Assembly (NCBI GenBank): GCA_963707965.1
Contig: CAVPRR010000007.1
Span: 248,001 to 312,000, forward strand
DNA from: VRUE01 sp963707965
GTDB lineage: Bacteria; Actinomycetota; Thermoleophilia; Solirubrobacterales; 70-9
Direction: 5' to 3'
Length of the DNA stretch: 64,000 nucleotides
Shown here: positions 33,621 through 42,080 of the stretch, piece after piece
Position numbering within the stretch: position 1 is the stretch's first letter
How the letters are laid out: every line of letters begins with the position of its first letter
Program-made: the position numbers and the translations under genes
The notes under the pieces: model-generated
Told to the model about the DNA's origin: nothing
Seen by the model: only the letters and a program-made list of their open reading frames with translations
Database searches by the model: none

Positions 33621-35094
33621 TTTGGCGCAACGTGGAGATGACCAGGGCCACCCCCGCGCAGAGCGAGAAGGCCGCTGCGCCCAGCGCCCAGCCTGCGTTG
33701 ACGTCACTGAGGTAGTGGACGCCGAGGTAGACACGGGTGAGGCCGATGAGCGCCGTCAGCGCGATGCCGGCCGCAACGACAGTGGCGCCGCGCGCCATAC
33801 CGGGCCGCAGGCGTATCACCATCGTCACGGCCAGCCACACATAGAGGGTCGAGTAGGCGGCGTGACCGCTGGGGAAGGAGGAGCCCGAGAAGCCGGTCAC
33901 ACCCCCGGAGGGACGGGGGCGCTCGACCACGGCCTTGAGGTCGTGGATGCCAAGCACGATGATCGCCATCCCGGCGAGGAGCACGCCGAGCTCGGCCCAG
34001 CGGCGGCGGGCGGCGAGGGCGGCGGCGCAGATGGCGGCGAGCGGCCAGGTGAACGCCGCCGAGCCAAGCACGGTCACGACCTTCGCGACGTCGACCAGCC
34101 ACGCCGTGCGCAGGCTCTCGGCCAGGTTCATGGCGGTGACGTCTCCGGGCGTCGGGCCCGGGTCGCCGCTGACGATCACCGTGTAGGCGACCAGCACGAA
34201 GCCCGCGACCGAGAGAACCGCCAGCAGGGAGGTGAGCTCGAGGCCGAAGGTGCCGCCGGGGGTCACGCGGTCCCAGAGGAACTGCAGCTGCGGGCGGAAG
34301 CGCCGGCCCAGCACGACCAGCCAACGTGCAACGGGATGCCGGTCCATCCAGCGCACCGCGGCGCGGCGGTTCTCCGCCACCCGCAGGTGGCGAACCAGCA
34401 GGACCGAGCCGACGACGATGACGATCAGCGCGCCCAGCAGGAACGCCCCGCGGCCCGCGTACCTGGCGGCGGTGTCGATGCTGCGCGAGAAGAGGTAGCC
34501 GATGAGGATATGGGCGGTGGACCAGAGACCGGTGCCGAGGATGCTGTACGGGACGAAGTCGCGGTAGCGCATTCCGGAGCTGCCGGCGATGAACGGGGCG
34601 AAGGCGCGGACGATGCCGACGAAGCGGCCGATGAAGATCGTCTTGCCGCCGTGCCGCGAGAAGTAGTCCTCGACCCGCTCGAAGCGGTCGCGGCCGATGC
34701 CGAAGCGGGGACCGTTGCGGATCACGAAGCCGCGCCCAAGCCGGCGACCGATGAAGAAGCTGGTCGTGTCCCCCGCCCACGCGGAAAACCAGGCGACCGC
34801 GATCAGCAGGTAGACGTCGACGGCCCCCTGGCCCGCGACCGCGCCGCCGAACAGCATCACCGTCTCCCCGGGGACGACCAGGCCGACGAAGGCGCCCGTC
34901 TCGGCGAACGCGAAGAGACCAACCAGAAGGTAGGTCCAGGCGCCAAGGGCGTTGGAGACGTCCTCGAGCAGCTGTTGCAGGTCTTCGTGGGGGAAGACGC
35001 GGCTGATCAGGTAGTAGACGCCGACAACAGCGGCGACGATGGCGACGAGCACCAGGCGTCGCCGGCGACGGTCCTCTGGAAGATGCAGCCTCAC
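33574..35094 (-). CDS. DedA-PAP2 fusion membrane protein
   Basis: 506 residues joining two membrane families. Residues about 30-215 are DedA/SNARE-associated (FAETGAFVGLVVPGE, GRFVGIVRAFAPFIAGSSGM), which move undecaprenyl phosphate or phospholipids across the membrane. Residues about 330-485 are a PAP2 phosphatase with all three motifs: KAVVERPRP, PSGHAAYS and TRVYLGVHYLSD. A combined lipid-phosphate hydrolysis and translocation role, perhaps recycling undecaprenyl pyrophosphate, is inferred. The GTG start overlaps the ispE stop (GTGA), linking it to isoprenoid synthesis. Confidence 0.88.
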   Translation of the reverse strand: MRLHLPEDRRRRRLVLVAIVAAVVGVYYLISRVFPHEDLQQLLEDVSNALGAWTYLLVGLFAFAETGAFVGLVVPGETVMLFGGAVAGQGAVDVYLLIAVAWFSAWAGDTTSFFIGRRLGRGFVIRNGPRFGIGRDRFERVEDYFSRHGGKTIFIGRFVGIVRAFAPFIAGSSGMRYRDFVPYSILGTGLWSTAHILIGYLFSRSIDTAARYAGRGAFLLGALIVIVVGSVLLVRHLRVAENRRAAVRWMDRHPVARWLVVLGRRFRPQLQFLWDRVTPGGTFGLELTSLLAVLSVAGFVLVAYTVIVSGDPGPTPGDVTAMNLAESLRTAWLVDVAKVVTVLGSAAFTWPLAAICAAALAARRRWAELGVLLAGMAIIVLGIHDLKAVVERPRPSGGVTGFSGSSFPSGHAAYSTLYVWLAVTMVIRLRPGMARGATVVAAGIALTALIGLTRVYLGVHYLSDVNAGWALGAAAFSLCAGVALVISTLRQNGSGATGARAAEDRK

Positions 35095-36056
35095 GGAGCG
35101 CGGCCAGCTTCGCAGACGATGGCGTCGTCGCGATCGAGTCGGGCGGCCACGCGCTCGGCGGCGGCGATGTCGGGGAGGAGACCGAAGGCGGTCGGGCCGG
35201 AGCCGGTGAGGAGAGCGACGGGGGCACCCGCTTCGCGGAGGCCGTCCAGGGCGTCGCCGATTGCCGGGCGCAGGGAGCGGGCCGCCGGCTCGAGGTCGTT
35301 GGCAAGCAGCGCGGCGTAGGAGAGCGGAGAGGCGCCGGTTCCCGCCGCGGCACGAAGGCGAGCGGCCAGCTCCTCGAGCTCGGCGGCATCCCGGCAGAGA
35401 TCGAGGCGGTCGGCCTCGGCGAAGACCTCCGCCGTGCTCAACCCGCCACCGCCCGGAAGCAGGACGACTGCATGGGGCGCCGGCTCGGGCAGCCGCTCCA
35501 CGCGCTCGCCGGCGCCCTGCACCAGCGAGAGGGCGGGTACCAGCTGGGAAGGCACGTCCGCGCCCAGCCCGGCCGCGATCGCCTCCAGGTCCGGAGCCGC
35601 GCCGGCGGTGGCTGCGTCGCCAGGGGTGGTTGCGTCGCCCTGGGTGGCTGCGTCGCCAGGGGTGGCTGCGTCGCCAGGGGTGGTTGCGTCGCCAGGGGTG
35701 GTTGCGTCGCCGAGGGCTGTCCGCGCGGGGTCGCCGGCGCGAGCGAGCCGCAGGACCGCGGCGGCATCGGCGCTGCCACCCCCGAGCCCCGCGGCTACCG
35801 GGATTCGCTTCTCGATCTCCACGCGCAGCGGCGGGTGGGCCCAGCCCCGGTCGCGCAGCGCCGCCAGTGCGCTGGCGGCGAGGTTCTCGCCCTCGACGCC
35901 TGGGCAGATGACCTCGTCCCGCCCGGCCTCTGAAACCTCGATCGAATCGGTCAGCGCCAGCGGCTCGAAAAGGGAGCAGAGCGAGTGGAGCCCGTCCTCG
36001 CGGTGCGGTCCGAGGAAGAGGCAGAGGTTCAGCTTTGCGGGGGCGTCGATGCGCAT
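35091..36056 (-). CDS. ispE: 4-diphosphocytidyl-2-C-methyl-D-erythritol kinase
   Basis: 321 residues of the GHMP kinase family. It has DAPAKLNLCLFLGP, the ATP-loop PVAAGLGGGSADAAA and the end block GSGPTAFGL. It phosphorylates CDP-methylerythritol in the non-mevalonate isoprenoid pathway. Oddly, after the ATP loop it carries about 36 residues of a GDATTP-type repeat coded by six 18-bp units, absent from normal IspE. ATG 36056 starts at conserved MRIDAPAKLN. The order tatD-rsmA-ispE is the usual actinobacterial cluster. Confidence 0.93.
   Translation of the reverse strand: MRIDAPAKLNLCLFLGPHREDGLHSLCSLFEPLALTDSIEVSEAGRDEVICPGVEGENLAASALAALRDRGWAHPPLRVEIEKRIPVAAGLGGGSADAAAVLRLARAGDPARTALGDATTPGDATTPGDAATPGDAATQGDATTPGDAATAGAAPDLEAIAAGLGADVPSQLVPALSLVQGAGERVERLPEPAPHAVVLLPGGGGLSTAEVFAEADRLDLCRDAAELEELAARLRAAAGTGASPLSYAALLANDLEPAARSLRPAIGDALDGLREAGAPVALLTGSGPTAFGLLPDIAAAERVAARLDRDDAIVCEAGRAP
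35608..35715. repeat. Six 18-bp tandem units (minisatellite) inside ispE
   Basis: Units GTGGYTGCGTCGCCAGGG (plus-strand reading) begin at 35608, 35626, 35644, 35662, 35680 and 35698, with only one to three differences between them. They encode six-residue Gly-Asp-Ala-Thr-Thr-Pro-like repeats. The period keeps the frame, so copy number could vary between strains. Confidence 0.95.
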
Positions 36057-36105
36057 TCGGGGCCTGCCGGGAAGGGGTTGCGGGGTGGCGAACTCGTGGA
36101 TGGCG

Positions 36106-36894
36106 TCAATCGCTGCCGCGCAGTCTGCCGGAGAGCGCCTCCGAGAGGGCCGCGAACTGCTCGGGGGCAAGCGCCTCGGCGCGGGCGTCCTCGGGCAGGC
36201 CGATCTCGTCGAGGGCGGAGCGGGCGATCTCCAGGGAACCGGGCCGAACGTGCTCTAGAGAGCGGGGCAACGACTTGCGGCGGTGGGCAAACGCCGCGCG
36301 AACGAGATCGCGGGTTGCGGGGTCGGCACCGGGCCCGGTGCGACGCATCGCGAGAATCGCCGACTCCACGCGGGGTCGGGGGCGGAAGACGGCGGGGTCG
36401 ACGGTCCGCAGGAGCCTCACCTCACAGGCGAGCTGCACGAGCACGCTCGGCGAGCCGTAGGCCCGGCTGCCGGGCGCCGCCCGCAACCGGTCGGCGATCT
36501 CGCGCTGGACCATGACGGTCCAGCGCGCGACCGAGGGCAGTTCTTCGATGGTTCGCAGGATGACCGGTGTCGCGACCGCGTACGGAAGGTTGGCGACCAC
36601 GGCCGTGGGGGCCGGCTCGAGCGCCGCGAAATCGGCCCTCATCGCATCCTCCCAGTGAAGCTCGACGTTCGGCCGCGCCGCGACGGGCGCCAGCGACGGC
36701 TCCAGCCGCCGATCCATCTCGATCGCGTGCACGTGGGAGGCGGCACTCGCAAGCCGCTCGGTCAGCACCCCCTCGCCAGCGCCGACCTCGAGCACGACGT
36801 CCTCGGGGTCCAGGGCGGCGTCGCGCAGGATCGCGTCGAGCAGGTTCGGGTCCGCGAGGAAATTCTGTCCAAGCCGCACCAATGCGCCTACCAA
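36106..36894 (-). CDS. rsmA: 16S rRNA dimethyladenosine transferase
   Basis: 262 residues. Motifs are RLGQNFLADPN, VLEVGAGEGVLTERLA (SAM loop), ANLPYAVATPVI (the NLPY catalytic motif) and FRPRPRVESAIL. It dimethylates two adenines near the 3' end of 16S rRNA. The TTG start overlaps the tatD stop by 7 bases, so it is coupled to tatD. Confidence 0.94.
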   Translation of the reverse strand: MVGALVRLGQNFLADPNLLDAILRDAALDPEDVVLEVGAGEGVLTERLASAASHVHAIEMDRRLEPSLAPVAARPNVELHWEDAMRADFAALEPAPTAVVANLPYAVATPVILRTIEELPSVARWTVMVQREIADRLRAAPGSRAYGSPSVLVQLACEVRLLRTVDPAVFRPRPRVESAILAMRRTGPGADPATRDLVRAAFAHRRKSLPRSLEHVRPGSLEIARSALDEIGLPEDARAEALAPEQFAALSEALSGRLRGSD

Positions 36895-37655
36895 CCGAAG
36901 AGGGCGCGCGCATTCGCCTCAACGGTCCGCTCCAACTCCTCGTAGGAGACGCCTCGAACCGCCGCCACCTCCCGCGCCGTGGCGACGACGTGCGCCGGCT
37001 CGTTCGGCCTGCCGCGCACCGGCTGCGGCGCAAGGTAGGGAGCGTCGGTCTCCACCAGCAGCAGCTCGTCGGGCACCTTCGCGGCTGCCTCGCGCAGCGC
37101 ATCGGACTTCGGAAAGGTCACGATCCCCGAGAAGGAGCAGTACCAGCTGCGCTCGATCGCGTCCTCGACCCGCCAGGGGGCCAGGAAGCAGTGCAGGATC
37201 ACCCTCACCCCGGCCCCTCGCGCGTCGAGGATCTCGAAGACGTCGTCGGTGGCTGTCGTCTCGCCGTCGGGATCGCGGGCGTGGATGACGATCGGCAGGT
37301 CGCGATCGCGGGCGATCTCGATCTGCGCCTCGAAGGCCCGCCGTTGCTCGGCGGGGCTGGCGGTCTCCCGGTAGTGGTCGATCCCGGTCTCGCCGATCGC
37401 CCGCACCTTCTCGTGCGCCGCCAGCTGAGCGATCGCCTCGGCCTGCATGTCGTCGAAACCCTGCGCGGAGGTCGGGTGGCAGCCAACCGTCGCGAACACA
37501 CCCTCGTGCCGCTCTGCCGCACCGATCGCCTTGGCGTTGGACTCGCCGCCCAGGCCCACGTTGAGCATCCTTCTCACCCCTGCCTCGAGGGCGTTCGCCA
37601 CGATGTCGGCCTCGGGCCGCTCGCAGAGGAAGAGATGCGTATGGGAATCGATCAT
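36888..37655 (-). CDS. tatD: TatD-family metal-dependent deoxyribonuclease
   Basis: 255 residues. The amidohydrolase-type metal site is seen in IDSHTHLFL, GETGIDHYRE, PIVIHARD and the C-terminal LVETDAPYLAPQPVRG. TatD proteins are 3'-5' exonucleases with roles in DNA and RNA quality control. First gene of the run tatD-rsmA-ispE-DedA/PAP2. Start ATG 37655. Confidence 0.92.
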   Translation of the reverse strand: MIDSHTHLFLCERPEADIVANALEAGVRRMLNVGLGGESNAKAIGAAERHEGVFATVGCHPTSAQGFDDMQAEAIAQLAAHEKVRAIGETGIDHYRETASPAEQRRAFEAQIEIARDRDLPIVIHARDPDGETTATDDVFEILDARGAGVRVILHCFLAPWRVEDAIERSWYCSFSGIVTFPKSDALREAAAKVPDELLLVETDAPYLAPQPVRGRPNEPAHVVATAREVAAVRGVSYEELERTVEANARALFGW

Positions 37656-37682
37656 CGGCGCGCCTCAGCCTACCCTTGCCAG

Positions 37683-38600
37683 ATGGCAATCCAGTTGACC
37701 TCGGTCGTGTCTCTGGCGATCCTCCTGGCCACGGCGGCGACCGGTGCCCCCGGCGCGGAACCCGGCGATGCCGGCGCGCGTCCCGGCAGCGGGAGCGTGC
37801 GCGTCGGGGCGCCCGATTCCCACATAGCGGTGATCGTGCTCGAGAACCGTGAGTTCGACGAGGTGATCGGCAACCCCAGCGCCCCCTTCCTGAACGGGCT
37901 CGCGCGGCGCGGGGCACTCGCCACCCGCTACTTCGCGATCGCCCACCCTTCCCTGCCCAACTATCTCGCGATGCTCGGCGGCTCGACCTTCGGCGTGCGG
38001 GAGAACTGCGTCGACTGCAGCGCCCGCGGCTCCAACCTCGCCCAGCAGCTCTCCCGGGCCGGACTGTTCTGGCGCGCCTACATGGAGGGACTTCCGCATC
38101 GCTGCTATCCGGGCGACGCCACAGGCGTCTATGTGAAGCGCCACAACCCGTTCATGTACTTCCCCTCGATCGCCGCCAACCGGCGCCGCTGCGCGAACGT
38201 CGTCCCGGCGACGCAGCTCGACGCGGACCTGCGCCGACGAGCGCTCCCCGCCGTCTCGTGGATCGTGCCCGGGCTCTGCCATGGCGCCCACGACTGCGGC
38301 ATCGGCGCCGCCGACGCCTACCTGGCGAGACTTGTCCCGCGCCTCGCCGGAGAGCTCGGCCCGCGCGGCTTCCTCGCGGTCACCTTCGACGAGGGGACAA
38401 CCGATGCCGGCTGCTGTGGGGTCGCGCACGGCGGGCGGGTGGCAACGATCCTCAAGGGGGCTCGCGTTCGCCACGGGGTCCGACTCAGACGCCAATTCAC
38501 CCATTACTCGCTGCTGGCGACGATCGAGGACGCCTTCCGCCTCCCCCGCCTGCGGCACGCCCGCTCAGCTCGCTCGCTGCGCACGGCCTTCGGGCGATGA
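37683..38600 (+). CDS. Secreted phosphoesterase (acid phosphatase / phospholipase C-like)
   Basis: 305 residues. A signal peptide (LTSVVSLAILLATAATGA) is followed by the alkaline-phosphatase-like phosphoesterase core: HIAVIVLENREFDEVIG (metal and nucleophile region), AHPSLPNYLAMLGGST, SWIVPGLCHGAHDC, and LAVTFDEGTTDAGCC with metal-binding Asp and Glu, ending GVAHGGRVATIL. The likely task is freeing phosphate from organic esters outside the cell. It stands alone and is divergent from tatD with 27 bases between starts. Confidence 0.85.
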   Translation: MAIQLTSVVSLAILLATAATGAPGAEPGDAGARPGSGSVRVGAPDSHIAVIVLENREFDEVIGNPSAPFLNGLARRGALATRYFAIAHPSLPNYLAMLGGSTFGVRENCVDCSARGSNLAQQLSRAGLFWRAYMEGLPHRCYPGDATGVYVKRHNPFMYFPSIAANRRRCANVVPATQLDADLRRRALPAVSWIVPGLCHGAHDCGIGAADAYLARLVPRLAGELGPRGFLAVTFDEGTTDAGCCGVAHGGRVATILKGARVRHGVRLRRQFTHYSLLATIEDAFRLPRLRHARSARSLRTAFGR

Positions 38601-38667
38601 GCAATCGCTCCAGAGGACGGGTGGGATCGGAGCCCAGGCGGCGTTGGAGCCGCCCGCGAGAGCTTCG

Positions 38668-40173
38668 TCAGGCCGGGGCCTCGATCTTGGGGAAGAGCGG
38701 CGGCACGCGCTCGACCCGCTGGCCCCCCGGGCGGGAGCCGAGCTCGGCCAGGGTGCGGGAGTCCTCGCCCAGCGCCGCGAGCAGGCGCTCTGACGCCCGC
38801 GGCAGGTAGGGAACGAGCAGCAGGGTGGTCACCCGGAGCCCCTCGGCGAGGTTGTAGAGGACCTCGTCGAGGCGCTCGGGGTCGGCCTCGTCCTTTGCGA
38901 GCTCCCAGGGGCGCGTCTCCTCGACGTAGCGGTTGAGGCGGCGCACGAGCTTCCATGCCTCCTCCAGGGCCTGGCTCAGCTCGGCACGGTCGAGCAGCTC
39001 GCTGAAGCGCGCCACGACGCCTTCGAAGTCCTCCTCGAGCACCGCATCGACCTGGGCGGGAGGGACGACGCCGTCCCGGTAGCGGTCGACCATCGCCAGC
39101 ACGCGGCTCGCCAGGTTGCCGAAGTCGTTTGCCAGCTCGGTCTCGTAGCGGGCCTCGAAGCCGGCCGTGGAGATCGAGCCGTCCTGGCCGAAGCTGACCT
39201 CGCGGAAGCAGTAGAAGCGCAGCGCGTCGGCGCCGAAGCGCTCAATTGCCTCAAACGGGTCGAGCACGTTGCCCAGCGACTTCGACATCTTCTTCTCGCC
39301 CATCAGCAGGTAGCCGTGGATCGCCATCCGCTTCGGGGGCTCCAGGTCCGCCGCCCACAGCAGCGCCGGCCAGATCACCGCGTGGAACTTGAGGATGTCC
39401 TTCGCCATGACGTGCAGGTCGGCCGGCCAGAAGCGATCGGTCAGGTCCTCGCCCTCGCGGGCGAAGGTGAGCGCCGTGACGTAGTTGAGCAGCGCGTCGA
39501 ACCACACGTACATTCGCTGCTCGGGGTCCCAGGGCAGCCGCATCCCCCACTTCAACTTTGGCCGGGACAGCGATACGTCGTCCAGCCCCTGCCTGATGAA
39601 GGAGACCGCCTCGTTGCGGCGGAAGTCGGGAACCACGAAGTCCGGGCGTTCCTCGTAGAGCCCTTCCAGCTGGGCCTGGAAGGCGGAGAGGCGGAAGAAC
39701 CAGTTCTCCTCCCGTTCGCGCTCCAGCGGGATCTCGTGGATCGGGCAGGTCTGGCCGGGGCCGAGCTCGCGCTCCGTCTTGAAGTCGGCGCAGCGCGGGC
39801 AGTACCAGCCCTCGTAGACGCCCTTCGTCACCCAGCCGTTGTCGTAGACCCGCTGCATGATCTCGGCGACCTTCTCGCCGTGGCGGGGGTCCGACGTGCG
39901 GATGAAGAAGTCGTTGGTGACGTCGATGATCGGCATCAGCTCGCGGAACTTCTCGGCGTTGCGATCGGCGAGCTCCTGTGGCGAGATCCCCTCGCGCTCG
40001 GCAGCGGTCTCGATCGGCTCGCCATGCTCGTCGGTGCCGGTCAGGAAGAAGACGTCCTCGCCGCGCTGGCGCATGTGGCGAGCGAGGACATCGGCCGCCA
40101 TGGTCGAGTAGGCGTGACCGAGGTGCGGCTCGGCGTTGACGTAGTAGATCGGGGTTGTGACGTAGTAGGCCAT
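38668..40173 (-). CDS. metG: Methionyl-tRNA synthetase
   Basis: 501 residues, class I. The HIGH-like motif is in NAEPHLGHAYST, and the KMSKS loop in GEKKMSKSLGN. A zinc-binding knuckle (YCPRCADF ... CPIHEI) and the C-terminal anticodon-binding helices (AWKLVRRLNRYVEETRPWEL) are present. No C-terminal tRNA-binding extension. Start ATG 40173 at MAYYVTTPIYYVNAEPH; an upstream ATG (40221) adds 16 residues without homology. Confidence 0.96.
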   Translation of the reverse strand: MAYYVTTPIYYVNAEPHLGHAYSTMAADVLARHMRQRGEDVFFLTGTDEHGEPIETAAEREGISPQELADRNAEKFRELMPIIDVTNDFFIRTSDPRHGEKVAEIMQRVYDNGWVTKGVYEGWYCPRCADFKTERELGPGQTCPIHEIPLEREREENWFFRLSAFQAQLEGLYEERPDFVVPDFRRNEAVSFIRQGLDDVSLSRPKLKWGMRLPWDPEQRMYVWFDALLNYVTALTFAREGEDLTDRFWPADLHVMAKDILKFHAVIWPALLWAADLEPPKRMAIHGYLLMGEKKMSKSLGNVLDPFEAIERFGADALRFYCFREVSFGQDGSISTAGFEARYETELANDFGNLASRVLAMVDRYRDGVVPPAQVDAVLEEDFEGVVARFSELLDRAELSQALEEAWKLVRRLNRYVEETRPWELAKDEADPERLDEVLYNLAEGLRVTTLLLVPYLPRASERLLAALGEDSRTLAELGSRPGGQRVERVPPLFPKIEAPA

Positions 40174-40260
40174 CGAGTTGGGGTGGTGACTGAATGGTGG
40201 GCGCGGCGCTGGCGCGGACAACAGCGCGGGCCGCGGGCCGGTCGCGACGATGCGGTCAGG

Positions 40261-41088
40261 CTATCTGCGTGGCTCCCTCCCGGTCAGCGCACGGTATAGG
40301 TCGTTGGCACGGGTGCCGGTCAGCGCAGCGACAACGCTTGCCGCGGCGCGCGGCCGTGCTCCCGACTGCACCAGGTGACGGAGCGCGTCGACCGCAAAGC
40401 CGATGTCCTTGTCATGCCCCTCGGAGGAGGCGGGAGCGATCACCAACACGATCTCGCCCTTGACGTCGCCGCGGAAGCGGCGGGCCAGCTCGGCGAGCGA
40501 ACCCCGCGAGATCTCCTCGTGCATCTTCGACAGCTCGCGGCAGACCGCAACGGGGCGGTCCGGGGCGATCGCCGCAAGGGCGGCGAGCGACTCGCCGACG
40601 CGGCGCGGAGACTCGAAGGCGATCACGGTCTCGGTCGAGCGCAGGACGCGCTCCATCTCCCCGGCGCGCTTCGGCAGGAAGCCCTCGAAGCGCCAGCGGT
40701 CGGTCGGCAGCCCGGAGGCGACCAGCGCCACCGGAACCACCGAGGGCCCCGGCAGCACCGTCACCTCGAGGTTCCGGTCGATGCAGCGGCGGATCAGCCG
40801 GTAGCCGGGGTCGGAGATCGCCGGCATCCCCGCGTCGGAAACCAGGGCGACGGTCGCGCCGCGCTCGATCAGCTGGGCCAGCTCGGTGGCCCGCGCCACT
40901 TCGTTTCCCTCATGGTTGGAGATCAGCGGCGGGGCCGGGCGAATGCCGAGCTTGTCGAGCAGGCCACCGGTGCGGCGGGTGTCCTCGCAGGCGACGTAAT
41001 CCGCACCAACGAGGGCGTCCCGCACCCGGATCGTGATGTCGTCGAGGTTGCCGATTGGGGTCGGGCAGACGATCAGCGATCCAGGCAT
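40261..41088 (-). CDS. rsmI: 16S rRNA (cytidine-1402-2'-O)-methyltransferase
   Basis: 275 residues of the tetrapyrrole methylase fold. It opens with LIVCPTPIGNLDDITIR and holds CEDTRRTGGLL, SDAGMPAISDPGYRLI and LPGPSVVPVALVASGLP, all RsmI signatures. It methylates C1402 in the decoding centre. Its start overlaps the ROK kinase stop by one base (TGATG). Confidence 0.95.
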   Translation of the reverse strand: MPGSLIVCPTPIGNLDDITIRVRDALVGADYVACEDTRRTGGLLDKLGIRPAPPLISNHEGNEVARATELAQLIERGATVALVSDAGMPAISDPGYRLIRRCIDRNLEVTVLPGPSVVPVALVASGLPTDRWRFEGFLPKRAGEMERVLRSTETVIAFESPRRVGESLAALAAIAPDRPVAVCRELSKMHEEISRGSLAELARRFRGDVKGEIVLVIAPASSEGHDKDIGFAVDALRHLVQSGARPRAAASVVAALTGTRANDLYRALTGREPRR

Positions 41089-42050
41089 CAGCGAGCGCCC
41101 CGCTCCAGCTCGGCCCGCGCCATCGCCGCGGCGCCGATCATCCCCGCGTCCTCCCCGAGCTCTGCGGCGACCACCGGCGTGCGGTTCATCGGCGGCAGGG
41201 CCCTCGCCTGCAGCTCGCTGCGAGCCGGCTCAAGGAGGAGGTCGCCGGCGGCGATCACGCCACCGCCGATCACGATCACCTCCGGCTCGAAGATGTTGGC
41301 GAAGCTGGCGAGCGCCACCCCAAGTCGCGTCCCGACCAGGTCGAAGACCCCGGTCGCGGTCCGGTCGCCGCCGAGCGCCGCCTCCGTGACGGCCCTGCCG
41401 TCGATCTCGCGCCCGTCGGCGTGCATCCTGCCCAGGGCCGACTCGGGCTCGCGCTCGGCCGCCTCGCGCCCCTCACGCCCGAGGGCCGTACCGGAGGCGA
41501 ACACCTCGACGCAGCCGCGACCCGGGCAGTTGCCCGGGCAGAGCGGTCCGTCCATGTCGATCACCATGTGACCGAGCTCGGCCCCAGCGCCGGTGGCGCC
41601 CCGGTAGACCTCACCACCGAGGATGAGACCTCCGCCGATCCCCGTGCCGATCGTCAGCATGACCGCGTTGTCCGCACCGCGCGCCACCCCGTAAAGATGC
41701 TCGGCAAGCGCCGCGACGTTGGCGTCGTTGTCGACGAACACGGGCAGGCCGATGCGTTCGGAGACGAGGTCGCGAATCGGCAGGTTCTCGATCGGCAGGT
41801 TGACCGCCGACACCGCAACGCCCCTGTCGTGGTCGATCGTCGCCGGAATGCCCAGGCCGACGGCGCTGACGCCGGGGCGGGCCTGGCGAGCCTCGCCGAT
41901 CTCGCGAACCAGCATCTCGACCAGCTCGTCCTCGCCCTGGCCGGTTGACCGCTCACGGCTCTCCCAGGCCACGCTCGACGCCGGGTCGAGAACGCCCATG
42001 AGCAGCTTGGTCCCACCCAGATCGGCCCCGATCGCGTCGGTTGAGGTCAT
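41088..42050 (-). CDS. ROK-family glucokinase-like sugar kinase
   Basis: 320 residues. The ATP site is IGADLGGTKLLMGVLD, the sugar-binding region VDNDANVAALAEH and IGTGIGGGLI, and the ROK zinc motif GHMVIDMDGPLCPGNCPGRGC with the conserved His and Cys (given here in part as LCPGNCPGRGC). Likely glucose kinase, but other hexoses are possible. Start ATG 42050. It is coupled to rsmI, an unexplained but tight pairing. Confidence 0.88.
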   Translation of the reverse strand: MTSTDAIGADLGGTKLLMGVLDPASSVAWESRERSTGQGEDELVEMLVREIGEARQARPGVSAVGLGIPATIDHDRGVAVSAVNLPIENLPIRDLVSERIGLPVFVDNDANVAALAEHLYGVARGADNAVMLTIGTGIGGGLILGGEVYRGATGAGAELGHMVIDMDGPLCPGNCPGRGCVEVFASGTALGREGREAAEREPESALGRMHADGREIDGRAVTEAALGGDRTATGVFDLVGTRLGVALASFANIFEPEVIVIGGGVIAAGDLLLEPARSELQARALPPMNRTPVVAAELGEDAGMIGAAAMARAELERGAR

Positions 42051-42080
42051 CGTTGCTGGCAGGCGACCGCGGGCATCGGC

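Noticed and set aside
36567..37682. Upstream extension of the phosphoesterase frame
   Set aside because: It is antisense to tatD and rsmA; the signal peptide begins at 37683.
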